Source of the DNA: Actinomycetota bacterium
GTDB taxonomy: Bacteria > Actinomycetota > Acidimicrobiia > Acidimicrobiales > Ilumatobacteraceae
DNA: 13,730 bases
Reading direction: 5' to 3'
Assembly: GCA_018882725.1 (NCBI GenBank)
Contig: VERK01000033.1
Span: 1-13,730 of the forward strand
Shown: piece after piece, positions 1 through 6,612 of the stretch
How positions within the stretch are numbered: the first letter of the stretch is position 1
How the letters are laid out: each line of letters starts with the position of its first letter
The notes under the pieces: generated by a model
Databases searched by the model: none
Told to the model about the DNA's origin: nothing
What the model saw: only the letters and a program-made list of their open reading frames with translations
Translations under genes and position numbers: made by a program

Positions 1-21
1 CTGCCCTTGGCTGACGTGTGA
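1..21 (+). CDS. 3' end of an upstream gene (possibly rplT), partial
   Basis: Frame 1 reads Leu-Pro-Leu-Ala-Asp-Val and then TGA at 19-21. That stop overlaps the GTG start of the next gene (18-20) in a GTGA arrangement, as at most junctions further along the window. In many actinobacteria infC-rpmI-rplT lies just before a SpoU-type rRNA methyltransferase and pheST, so ribosomal protein L20 is the natural guess. Six residues cannot identify a protein; the call rests on gene order and the overlap only. Confidence 0.35.
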   Translation: MPLADV

Positions 22-776
22 GCACCGGTCTCGGTCTCACCAACCAGCACGTTCAACGACTGCGGCGCCTGATCGGGCGCCGCAGTTCGCGTATCGAGGA
101 GAACGCGCTCGTGATCGACGGGCCCGTGCTCGTCGCCGAAGCGGTCGCGGCCGGCCTCGAGTTCGAAGCGCAGTTCCTCGCACCTGATGCATCGCCGATT
201 CCGGGTGCGGGCACGGTGCACCGTCTCGCCGAGGGAGTACTCGACAAGGTGGCCGACACCGAGTCGCCCAATGGCATCGTGGCCATCGCCCGTCGCGGTG
301 CGGTTGCTCCCGATGTTCTCGGCACGGCCACGTTCGTAGTGGTGGCTGACGGTGTGTCCGATCCGGGCAACCTCGGAACCATCATGCGCTCGGCTGAAGC
401 GGCCGGTGCGCACGCGGTGGGGGTCACCGCCGGCACCGTCGACCCCACCAATCCGAAGTGCGTACGTGCGTCAGCGGGTTCGTTGTTCCGACTGCCGGTG
501 GTCGAAGTCGAATCGTTGGGTGCCATCGATTCCGATCTGGTTCTGGTCGGGACCTCGTCGCATGCGGGCATCGACATGTGGTCGTTCGATTTCACGCGCC
601 GGGTTGCCATCGTGGTGGGTCACGAGGCTCACGGCATGAGCGCCGAATCGCCGGTTCACGAGTGGGTGTCCATCCCTCACGTGGGTCGAACCGAGAGCCT
701 GAACGTGGCCATGGCCGCCACGGTGCTGTGCTTCGAAGTTGCTCGTCAGCGACGCGGCCGAAACGGTACGGTTTGA
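18..776 (+). CDS. SpoU/TrmH-family RNA 2'-O-methyltransferase
   Basis: This 252-residue protein should transfer a methyl group from S-adenosylmethionine to a ribose 2'-OH in RNA, most likely 23S rRNA. Residues about 25-105 match the N-terminal RNA-substrate-binding domain seen in RlmB/TsnR-like members. Residues about 106-245 form the knotted SPOUT domain. Its three motifs are visible: DPGNLGTIMRSAEAAGA at 115-131 (Asn118 and Arg124), IVVGHEAHGMS near 198-208, and a C-terminal IPHVGRTESLNVAMAAT stretch near 217-235 that forms the trefoil knot and SAM site. The GTG start overlaps an upstream stop codon, no Shine-Dalgarno sequence is evident, and no better start lies downstream. pheS begins 7 bp after the stop. 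Mycobacterium tuberculosis has a homologous gene (tsnR) between rplT and pheS. Family assignment is firm; the exact nucleotide target cannot be read from the sequence. Confidence 0.9.
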   Translation: MSTGLGLTNQHVQRLRRLIGRRSSRIEENALVIDGPVLVAEAVAAGLEFEAQFLAPDASPIPGAGTVHRLAEGVLDKVADTESPNGIVAIARRGAVAPDVLGTATFVVVADGVSDPGNLGTIMRSAEAAGAHAVGVTAGTVDPTNPKCVRASAGSLFRLPVVEVESLGAIDSDLVLVGTSSHAGIDMWSFDFTRRVAIVVGHEAHGMSAESPVHEWVSIPHVGRTESLNVAMAATVLCFEVARQRRGRNGTV

Positions 777-783
777 CCTGCTC

Positions 784-1785
784 ATGATCGCCGACATCGA
801 CGCCGCCCGGGCCGCTGCCGTGGCCAGTATCGCCAGCGCGGCGACCGTCGACGATCTGCGTCGCCTCGACGCCGAACTGCTCGGCAAGAAGGGTCCGCTC
901 GCACAGTTGAAGGCCGGACTCGGCAAGTTGGCCACGGTCGACGAAAAGAAGGCGATGGGCGCCGCGCTCAACGACGCGATGACCGCGGTGCAATCAGCGC
1001 TCGACGAGCGGCGCGCGGTGTTGGCGCGGGCTGAGCGCGATGTGCAGTTGGCGGCCGAGGCGCTCGACCTGACCGAATTCGTGAAGCCGCCCACACGTGG
1101 CCGTGCTCACTTGGTGACGCAGGCCTGGGAGCGACTGGAGGACGTGTTCGTGGGTCTGGGTTTCCAGATCGCCGAGGGGCCCGAAGTGGAGACCGATTGG
1201 TACAACTTCGAGGCGCTCAACATGCCGCCGTCGCATCCCGCGCGCAGCATGCACGACACGTTCTACGTCGACCATGGTGCGCCGGGGAGCACGGTGTTAC
1301 GTACGCACACGTCCCCGGTGCAGATCCGTGTGATGCAGGCCATCGAACCTCCTATCTACATGGTGATGCCGGGTCGCGTGTTCCGCAACGAGACCACCGA
1401 CGCCACCCACCTCGCCGTGTTCCATCAGATCGAAGGTCTGGTGATCGATCGCGGCATCACGCTGGCCGATCTGGCCGGCACCATCGACGCGTTCACCAAG
1501 GCATTTTTCGGCACCGAGTTCGGCAGCCGTCTGCGGCCCTCCTACTTCCCGTTCACCGAACCGTCGGCCGAGTTCGACATCCGTACACCCAAGGGCGACT
1601 GGCTCGAGTTGGGTGGATGCGGCATGGTGCACCCCAACGTGCTGCGCGCCGGAGGGCTCGACCCCGAGGAATGGAGCGGCTTCGCGTTCGGCTTCGGCAT
1701 CGATCGCATGGCCAAGGAGCGCCACGGTGTGGGCGACGTGCGCGAGATGTACACCAACGACATCCGGTTCATCGAGCAGTTCTGA
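784..1785 (+). CDS. pheS: phenylalanine--tRNA ligase alpha subunit
   Basis: This is the catalytic alpha subunit of the alpha2-beta2 class II phenylalanyl-tRNA synthetase, which charges tRNA-Phe in the cytoplasm. With the ATG at 784 it has 333 residues, close to the usual 330-360. The first ~95 residues are Ala/Leu/charged-rich and fit the family's N-terminal coiled-coil arm. The catalytic domain follows: HPARSMHDTFYV near 151-162, RTHTSPVQ at 173-180, class II motif 2 (FRNETTDATHLAVFHQIEG) at about 200-218, GCGMVHPNVL near 278-287, and motif 3 with GFGIDRMA at 303-310 before a C-terminal NDIRFIEQF. A longer reading from TTG 739 adds 15 residues that overlap the methyltransferase gene and look unlike PheS, so ATG 784 is preferred despite a weak Shine-Dalgarno. 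pheT starts one base after the stop. Confidence 0.97.
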   Translation: MIADIDAARAAAVASIASAATVDDLRRLDAELLGKKGPLAQLKAGLGKLATVDEKKAMGAALNDAMTAVQSALDERRAVLARAERDVQLAAEALDLTEFVKPPTRGRAHLVTQAWERLEDVFVGLGFQIAEGPEVETDWYNFEALNMPPSHPARSMHDTFYVDHGAPGSTVLRTHTSPVQIRVMQAIEPPIYMVMPGRVFRNETTDATHLAVFHQIEGLVIDRGITLADLAGTIDAFTKAFFGTEFGSRLRPSYFPFTEPSAEFDIRTPKGDWLELGGCGMVHPNVLRAGGLDPEEWSGFAFGFGIDRMAKERHGVGDVREMYTNDIRFIEQF

Positions 1786-1786
1786 C

Positions 1787-4132
1787 ATGAAGGTCGTTCA
1801 CTCCTGGCTCCGCGAACTGGCACCACTGCCTGATGACGTCGACGCGATCGCTCACACGTTGTCCGACGTCGGCCTGGCGGTCGAGAGCGTCGATCACGTG
1901 GGGGCCACGGTGGCCGGTGTCATCACTGCCCGCGTCATTCGGACCGAGCGGCACCCCGATGCGGCCAAGGTGCATCGTGTGTTCCTCGACATCGGCGACG
2001 GCACCGAACACCACGTGTGGTGTGGTGCTTTCAACATGCAGTCCGGTGACGTGATCCCGTGGGCCACCCCGGGCACGGCCATGCCCGACGGCCGCCTCAT
2101 CGAAACCAAGCCGATCGTCGGAATCCCGAGCGAGGGCATGTGCTGCTCGTCGCGCGAGTTGGGTCTCGGCGACGATCACAGCGGAATCCTCATCCTCGAT
2201 CCGAAGACGCCACTCGGAGTTCCGTACGGCCAGGCTCTCGGTCTGGCCGAAGAGATCGTGTACGACCTTGACGTGTTGCGCAATCGTCCCGACGCCTACG
2301 GGCACGTGGGTGTGGCGCGCGACCTGGCGGCACGGTTCGGAGTTCCGTTCTCCGCTCCGAGTGGTGCGGTGATCGCGAGCGGACAAGCCCGCTCGGCGTC
2401 CGTCGAGATCGTGGCTGGCGATCGCTGCCCGCGCTTCACCACCGTCATCATCTCGGGTATCCGGGTGGCCGAATCGCCCGACTGGATGAAGAGCCGCTTG
2501 GCCGCGGCGGGTATGCGGCCCATCAACAACGTGGTCGACGTGAGCAACTACGTGATGCTCGAGACCAACCAGCCCAACCACGCGTACGACTTCGACACGC
2601 TGGGTGGGGGAGGTTTCCGAATTCGGGTGGCGCGCGATGGCGAGTCGATGATCACGCTCGACGGCGTGGAGCGAACGCTCACCGCCGACGATCTGTTGAT
2701 CTGCGACGCGACCGATCGGCCCATCGGTATCGCCGGCATCATGGGTGGACAGAACACCGAGATCAGTGACGGAACCACGACGGTCGCGCTCGAGACGGCG
2801 TACTTCGAGGTGCCCGGCATCATGAAGACGGTTCAGCGGCTCGGATTGCGCAGCGAGGCCTCGGCACGATTCGAACGCGGCGTCGATCCGCTCGGTATCG
2901 AGACCTCCATCGCCCGGTTCGTCGAACTGTTGCGCCTCACCTGTCCCGACCTCGTGGTGCACGACGGTTTCGTCGATGCTCGCACGCCGTCGATGCCGGC
3001 CGCGGTCACGATCGTGGTGCGCCCCGAGCGGGTGGGCGCGTTGCTCGGTCGACCGTTCAGTGCCACCGAGATCAGTGCGTTGATCGAGCCCATCGGTTTC
3101 GCGTGTCGAGCCGAGGGATCAGCACTCGTGGTGTCGGTTCCGTCGTGGCGCCCCGACTGCACGCTCGAGATCGACATCGTCGAAGAAGTGGCGCGTCTGT
3201 TCGGTTACGACAAGTTGGGCAAGACGGTTCCGAAGTCGACGCTGGCCGGCGGACTCTCACCGGTTCAGCAACGTCGACGTCGGGTGCGTGACGTGCTGCT
3301 CGGCCTGGGCCTCGACGAGGCGATGCCTCATCCGTTCCTCACCGATGGCGATCTGTCGCGCGCCGGATTGTCGGCCGAGGCGGTTCGTCTCGTGAATCCG
3401 TTGGTGGTGGGTGACGACGTGCTGCGTACGTCGCTGCGACCCGGACTGTTGAAGGCGGTCGCATTCAACGAGTCGCATCGCCGCAGTGGTGTCGGATTCT
3501 TCGAGATCGGTCACGTGTATCCGCCGAGTGACGCCGAGTTGCCGGCCGAGTACGAGGCGCTGTGCGTGCTCATTGCCGGAGCAGACGCGCCGCGCGCGGT
3601 CGCGGTGTGGCGCGAATTGGTGTCGGCCATGGGCTGGGGTGCGCGTCTCGATCAGTCGAAGGTGCCGGCGGGACTGCATCCCACGCGTTCGGCCACGCTG
3701 TCGGCCGGCCGCGACGTGGTGGGTGCGGTGGGGGAGATCCACCCCGATGTGCTCGATGCGTACGAGGTGAGTGAGCGGGTCGCGGTGCTCGAGTTGAACC
3801 TGTCGGTGCTGTTGGCCGCGGAGCCGAAGGTGCCGCAGTGGAAAGCGACCTCGAAGTTCCCCTCGACCGACTTCGACCTGGCCTTCAACGTGCCGGCCGA
3901 TGTGAGTGCCGAGAAGATCGACAAGGCGTTGCGACAGGCGGCCGGATCGTTGTTGGTGTCACTCGACCTGTTCGACGTGTACCGGCCCGGTGGACCCGGC
4001 GAGGCGCGAAGTTTGGCGTTCCGGCTGCGGTTGCAGGCTTCCGATCGGACTCTCACTGATGGCGATGTGGCGAGTGTTCGCGACAAGTGCGTCGCCGCCG
4101 CAGCAAAACTGAACGCTCAGTTGCGGGGCTGA
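1787..4132 (+). CDS. pheT: phenylalanine--tRNA ligase beta subunit
   Basis: This is the beta subunit of phenylalanyl-tRNA synthetase, 781 residues and full length for the family. In order: a short N-terminal domain (MKVVHSWLREL start), an EMAP/OB-type tRNA-binding domain (about 38-150, including RTERHPDAAKVHR), a B3/B4 editing-type domain (about 205-380, with the INNVVDVSNYVM segment), a B5 domain (about 400-470, ending in SWRPDCTLEIDIVEEVARL), a degenerate synthetase-like core, and a C-terminal anticodon-binding (FDX-ACB) domain from about 685 (KFPSTDFDLAF) to the final QLRG. The open frame extends upstream into pheS to 1613, but that part is a shadow of pheS. ATG 1787 follows the pheS stop by one base, so the two subunits are co-translated. 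The gene ends just before the inverted repeat at 4138. Confidence 0.97.
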   Translation: MKVVHSWLRELAPLPDDVDAIAHTLSDVGLAVESVDHVGATVAGVITARVIRTERHPDAAKVHRVFLDIGDGTEHHVWCGAFNMQSGDVIPWATPGTAMPDGRLIETKPIVGIPSEGMCCSSRELGLGDDHSGILILDPKTPLGVPYGQALGLAEEIVYDLDVLRNRPDAYGHVGVARDLAARFGVPFSAPSGAVIASGQARSASVEIVAGDRCPRFTTVIISGIRVAESPDWMKSRLAAAGMRPINNVVDVSNYVMLETNQPNHAYDFDTLGGGGFRIRVARDGESMITLDGVERTLTADDLLICDATDRPIGIAGIMGGQNTEISDGTTTVALETAYFEVPGIMKTVQRLGLRSEASARFERGVDPLGIETSIARFVELLRLTCPDLVVHDGFVDARTPSMPAAVTIVVRPERVGALLGRPFSATEISALIEPIGFACRAEGSALVVSVPSWRPDCTLEIDIVEEVARLFGYDKLGKTVPKSTLAGGLSPVQQRRRRVRDVLLGLGLDEAMPHPFLTDGDLSRAGLSAEAVRLVNPLVVGDDVLRTSLRPGLLKAVAFNESHRRSGVGFFEIGHVYPPSDAELPAEYEALCVLIAGADAPRAVAVWRELVSAMGWGARLDQSKVPAGLHPTRSATLSAGRDVVGAVGEIHPDVLDAYEVSERVAVLELNLSVLLAAEPKVPQWKATSKFPSTDFDLAFNVPADVSAEKIDKALRQAAGSLLVSLDLFDVYRPGGPGEARSLAFRLRLQASDRTLTDGDVASVRDKCVAAAAKLNAQLRG

Positions 4133-4137
4133 AATGG

Positions 4138-4188
4138 TGTTTTGGTGAGGATTGTTCACCGTATGGGTGAAGAATCCTCACCAAAACA
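4138..4188. terminator. long inverted repeat between pheT and tetR (putative bidirectional terminator)
   Basis: Arms 4138-4160 and 4166-4188 are reverse complements over 23 bp with one mismatch (G4154 opposite G4172) around a 5-nt loop, GTATG. The outer part of the left arm reads TGTTTTGGTGAGGATT. It lies 5 bp past the pheT stop and 21 bp past the tetR stop, between convergent genes, which is where a shared terminator would be. Neither strand has a clear U tract after the hairpin, so it would be a non-canonical, stem-only terminator. The arms are more AT-rich than the surrounding genes and the stem is longer than a terminator needs, so a dispersed palindromic repeat or a protein-binding site is an alternative. 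Confidence 0.6.
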
Positions 4189-4209
4189 AGGGGATCGACG
4201 CGAAGCTGT

Positions 4210-4812
4210 TCAACCCTTCCGTGGTTGGGGGTTCGCGCGAAGTTTGTCGGCGATGTACTGATGGAATTGCTCCTCGGTCGCGCCCATGTCGCCCAGCAAG
4301 TAGTTGTAGTAGGGCATGTGATTCGCCAAGTGGATGAAGAACACTCGCTCGTCGAATTCCTCGCCCGGGGCCATGCGGGAGCGCAGTTCTTCGGCGCCGC
4401 TGATCCACGCCGAGGCCCGCTTTCGTGTGATGTCTTCGAGACGTGCTCGCAACGCGGGATTCTCCGTGGACGCCGCCAGGATCTGTAGCCTGAACTCCTG
4501 CATCTTGATCGCCGCTTCGGATCGAGGCAACACAATGGCACGCGCCAACTCCTTCACGGTGACGTCGTTTCGCCCTTCGAACAGCCCGAGATAACTCGCG
4601 ATTGCCGCTCCCGTGAACTCCTCGTACATGTCGCCCAACACACGAGCGAGCAAACCGTCGCGATCACCGAAATAGCGGTAGATGTTGGTGATCGAGCAGT
4701 GCGCACCACGCGCGACCTCGGCCACTCGGAGCCCCAGGATTCCCGACTTGGCCAGTTCGGCGCGAGCGCTCTTCAGAATGAGTTCGTCTGACGAGGTCTT
4801 CGATTTCGACAC
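4210..4812 (-). CDS. TetR/AcrR-family transcriptional regulator
   Basis: This 200-residue protein has the TetR layout. The N-terminal DNA-binding domain covers about residues 8-58, and its helix-turn-helix is around 28-50 (VAEVARGAHCSITNIYRYFG), including the family's typical T-x-x-x-Y-x-Y-F recognition-helix pattern. The remaining ~140 residues are helical and should bind an unknown ligand and form the dimer interface. They show no motif I recognise. The start is GTG at 4812: an in-frame TGA lies 6 bp upstream, so no longer start exists. A GAGGA sits directly against the GTG, too close for normal Shine-Dalgarno pairing, so a leaderless mRNA is possible. It is convergent with pheT and 131 bp downstream of the yqgE stop. 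No adjacent transporter or enzyme gene points to its target. Confidence 0.9.
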   Translation of the reverse strand: MSKSKTSSDELILKSARAELAKSGILGLRVAEVARGAHCSITNIYRYFGDRDGLLARVLGDMYEEFTGAAIASYLGLFEGRNDVTVKELARAIVLPRSEAAIKMQEFRLQILAASTENPALRARLEDITRKRASAWISGAEELRSRMAPGEEFDERVFFIHLANHMPYYNYLLGDMGATEEQFHQYIADKLRANPQPRKG

Positions 4813-4819
4813 TCCTCAG

Positions 4820-4825
4820 AGAGTA
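4820..4825 (-). promoter_or_regulatory. candidate -10 element for tetR
   Basis: On the minus strand TACTCT (fits TAnnnT) lies 7 bp upstream of the tetR GTG start, so transcription would begin at or next to the start codon. No convincing -35 element is present at the right spacing. A better -35-like TTGGCA lies on the same strand at 4873-4878, but the sequence 17 bp below it is only an oligo-T run. The call rests on position and a short motif. Confidence 0.25.
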
Positions 4826-4849
4826 GGTGATCGGCATCGAGGGAAGAGT

Positions 4850-4861
4850 AAAAAATTTTTT
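4850..4861. other. A6T6 palindromic tract in the tetR/yqgE spacer
   Basis: AAAAAATTTTTT is a perfect 12-bp palindrome inside a 131-bp intergenic stretch (4813-4943) of an otherwise GC-rich region. Phased A and T tracts of this length bend DNA. The tract sits about 38 bp upstream of the tetR start, so it could be promoter-associated or a site for a nucleoid protein. On the minus strand it could also supply U residues downstream of yqgE, though no strong stem lies directly before it. Apart from the elements listed separately I see nothing else in this spacer. Confidence 0.4.
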
Positions 4862-4912
4862 CGTCTTGTCGTTGCCAAGCCCGAGAACCCGTGTTTCTTA
4901 TTACAACGCTTC

Positions 4913-4941
4913 ACTCCGACAGCTCGCTCGGGCGACGGAGT
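4913..4941 (-). terminator. candidate hairpin just after yqgE
   Basis: ACTCCG (4913-4918) pairs with CGGAGT (4936-4941), and inside it TCGC (4924-4927) pairs with GCGA (4932-4935) around a TCGG loop, leaving a 5-nt bulge on one side. The structure begins 3 bp past the yqgE stop on the minus strand, a natural place for a terminator. No U tract follows, so it would be of the U-less type. The stem is short and could be chance in GC-rich DNA. Confidence 0.35.
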
Positions 4942-4943
4942 AG

Positions 4944-5495
4944 TCAGTTGGTGGAGAGATCGGTGGGCGCCGAGGCCAACCACGACACACGCCCGGGCTG
5001 ACGCTTCAACACCTCCGCCCACAAGTTCTCAGGATTGTCCGTGAACACGTCGTCCACTTTCGACGGCACCACTATCCACGCGCCCAACTCCAACTCACCG
5101 TCGAGTTGTTGCGCGCTCCACCCCGAGTACCCGTGGAAGATCCTCATCGTGGTGGGTCTCGGATCGAGGAAGGCCGGGTCCATCTCCAGATCGACCGGCT
5201 CCACGCTCACCTCACCCGACGGCAAACGCACCTTGCCCAGTGCGATCAACGCATTCGCCTCCACCGGCCCACCCGTGAACAATTCGCGCGGAGGTGCCAC
5301 CAACTCGGCCCACGTATCGAGTTCCACGTCGAGGTCGTCCGAACGCCGATTGAGCACGACCCCGATGGCTCCGCCCTCGTTGTGCTCGAGCATGAACACC
5401 ACGGTCCGGTCGAAGTTGGGGTCGCCCAGCGGGGGAGCGGCCACGAGGAGCCGGCCTTTGGTGCTCGGCAGAGGAAAACCGGAGGCCTGGGCCAT
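4944..5495 (-). CDS. YqgE/AlgH family protein
   Basis: This 183-residue protein (with the ATG at 5495) belongs to the UPF0301/YqgE-AlgH family. The opening STKGRLLVAAPPLGDPNFDR followed by TVVFMLEHNEGGAIGVVLN is the family's hallmark N-terminal block. LFTGGPVE, IFHGYSGWSAQQLDGE and a C-terminal VLKRQPGRVSWLASAP segment match later conserved blocks, and the last block closely resembles the mycobacterial homologue as I remember it. The molecular function is not established; AlgH was first described as a regulator of alginate genes in Pseudomonas. Longer starts exist at ATG 5552 and GTG 5585. They would run the coding region through the ARG-box-like sites and, for GTG 5585, across the argC start, so ATG 5495 is preferred. 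It is divergent from argC with an 82-bp gap. Confidence 0.9.
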   Translation of the reverse strand: MAQASGFPLPSTKGRLLVAAPPLGDPNFDRTVVFMLEHNEGGAIGVVLNRRSDDLDVELDTWAELVAPPRELFTGGPVEANALIALGKVRLPSGEVSVEPVDLEMDPAFLDPRPTTMRIFHGYSGWSAQQLDGELELGAWIVVPSKVDDVFTDNPENLWAEVLKRQPGRVSWLASAPTDLSTN

Positions 5496-5540
5496 ACCCC
5501 ATGTTCGCAGGGTCGCCCCGCCCCAGGCCGACACCAATCG

Positions 5541-5556
5541 TTGTATCTCCATGCAC
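5541..5556. promoter_or_regulatory. ARG-box-like operator 1 upstream of argC
   Basis: TTGTATCTCCATGCAC contains the imperfect palindrome GTAT-N4-ATGC. From memory, the mycobacterial ArgR operator is TTGCATAACGATGCAA, with half-sites GCAT-N4-ATGC; this site agrees at 11 of 16 positions. It lies 22 bp before the argC start, in the only long gap upstream of an operon that itself encodes ArgR. Its centre is 20 bp from a second similar site, close to the ~21-bp phasing of paired ARG boxes in Escherichia coli. Binding is inferred, not shown. Confidence 0.6.
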
Positions 5557-5569
5557 GAGTCCGTATGAT
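5541..5569 (+). promoter_or_regulatory. candidate argC promoter
   Basis: TTGTAT (5541-5546) and TATGAT (5564-5569, 5 of 6 matches to TATAAT) are separated by exactly 17 bp, the ideal sigma-70-type spacing. The -35 matches TTGACA at only three positions, so it is weak and may rely on -10 recognition. A start point 6-8 bp past the -10 falls at about 5576-5578, at or just before the argC GTG codon. No Shine-Dalgarno lies in front of argC, so a leaderless transcript fits. Both hexamers lie inside the two ARG-box-like sites, so ArgR binding would block RNA polymerase directly. Confidence 0.5.
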
Positions 5570-5576
5570 CATGCGT
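5561..5576. promoter_or_regulatory. ARG-box-like operator 2 upstream of argC
   Basis: CCGTATGATCATGCGT has the same GTAT-N4-ATGC core as operator 1. Its inner 14 bp (CGTATGATCATGCG) are palindromic apart from one base pair, with a perfect ATGATCAT centre. It covers the candidate -10 element and ends one base before the argC GTG. The same core appearing twice at one-helical-face spacing is the main reason to take both sites seriously. Confidence 0.55.
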
Positions 5577-5577
5577 C

Positions 5578-6612
5578 GTGACCACGACACCTCGTTCCGC
5601 CGCGATCCTCGGCGCCTCCGGCTACACCGGGGCCGAGCTGATGCGCCTCCTGGCCGGCCACCCCGACCTGCACCTCGTGCTCGCCACCGGCGACACTCAG
5701 GCCGGGACCAAGGCCGCCTCGCTCTATCCGAGCCTGGCCGCGCGATACCCCGATCTCGTGTTCGCCGAGAACGACCCGGCGGCCTGCCACGGCGTCGACG
5801 TCGTGTTCTTGGGATTGCCCCACGAAGCCAGTCTCGAACTCGTTCCGCAACTCGTGGGCAAGGTTGGATGCGTCGTCGATCTGTCGGCTGCCTACCGCTT
5901 GAAAGATGCGTCGTCGTATCCCACCTATTACGGCTTCACGCACGACCAGCCGTCGTTGTTGGCCGCTGCCGTGTACGGGCTTCCCGAACGTCATCGCACC
6001 GCCTTGCCCGGTGCGCCATTGGTCGCCACACCCGGCTGTTACGTGACCGCGGCCACGCTCGCCATGGCTCCACTCGTCGATGCCGGTCTGGTCGACACCT
6101 CGTCGATCATCGTCGACGCCGCCAGCGGAGTGTCGGGGGCGGGTCGCGCGCCCAAACACACCAATCTGTTCTGCACCGTCGATGAGGACGTGAACGCTTA
6201 CGGACTGCTCGATCATCGGCACACGCCGGAGATGCAAGAGCAAATCGGCGCCACGGTCCTCTTCACGCCCCACCTCGTTCCCATGAATCGGGGCATCCTC
6301 GCCACCTGTTACGCACGCCCAGCCGCTGGCCAATCGCTGTCCACCGATTCACTTCTCGACGCGTTGAAGTCGGCTTATGCCAACGAACCGTTCGTGGTCG
6401 TGCGCAAAGACTCGCCCTCTACCAAGGCCACCCTGGGTTCGAACGCGGTGCACATCACCGCGCGCTACGACGAGCGCACCGGACACGTGATCGCGATCAG
6501 CGCGCTCGACAACCTCTGCAAGGGTGCGTCGGGTGGGGCGATCCAGGCGGCCAACGTGGCGCTCGGTCTCGACGAGACCGCGGGCCTGTCATCAGTGGGG
6601 GTGTATCCGTGA
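5578..6612 (+). CDS. argC: N-acetyl-gamma-glutamyl-phosphate reductase
   Basis: This enzyme reduces N-acetylglutamyl phosphate to the semialdehyde with NADPH, the third step of arginine synthesis. At 344 residues it is normal length for the family. The Rossmann-fold nucleotide loop GASGYTGAEL is at 12-21. The catalytic cysteine is Cys154 in ATPGCYVTAA, and the conserved active-site histidine is His232 in PHLVPMNRGI. The C-terminal DNLCKGASGGAIQAAN block is also typical. The GTG at 5578 is the only sensible start: it sits just after the second ARG-box-like site, has no Shine-Dalgarno and is probably read from a leaderless mRNA. argC is the first gene of the operon; its TGA overlaps the GTG of argB by four bases. 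argJ, which follows argC in mycobacteria, is absent here. Confidence 0.97.
   Translation: MTTTPRSAAILGASGYTGAELMRLLAGHPDLHLVLATGDTQAGTKAASLYPSLAARYPDLVFAENDPAACHGVDVVFLGLPHEASLELVPQLVGKVGCVVDLSAAYRLKDASSYPTYYGFTHDQPSLLAAAVYGLPERHRTALPGAPLVATPGCYVTAATLAMAPLVDAGLVDTSSIIVDAASGVSGAGRAPKHTNLFCTVDEDVNAYGLLDHRHTPEMQEQIGATVLFTPHLVPMNRGILATCYARPAAGQSLSTDSLLDALKSAYANEPFVVVRKDSPSTKATLGSNAVHITARYDERTGHVIAISALDNLCKGASGGAIQAANVALGLDETAGLSSVGVYP

Noticed and set aside
1769..2962. Open frame of about 400 codons on the minus strand opposite pheT
   Set aside because: It lies entirely opposite conserved PheT domains and its translation is His/Asp/Arg-rich without recognisable motifs.
4152..4337. Small open frame beginning inside the pheT/tetR palindrome
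   Set aside because: It is mostly the antisense of the tetR 3' end, has no Shine-Dalgarno, and its first codons are the inverted repeat itself.
4865..4879. CTTG-N7-CAAG as a possible TetR operator
   Set aside because: Only four base pairs per arm are symmetric, which is too little to separate from chance.
5496..5585. N-terminal extension of the YqgE protein from ATG 5552 or GTG 5585
   Set aside because: The extra residues do not look like the family's N-terminus and would overlap the ARG-box-like sites; GTG 5585 would also overlap the argC coding start. ATG 5552 cannot be fully excluded.
5106..6185. Long plus-strand open frame spanning yqgE and argC in another frame
   Set aside because: It is antisense to yqgE and out of frame with argC, Arg/His-rich, and crosses the argC regulatory region.
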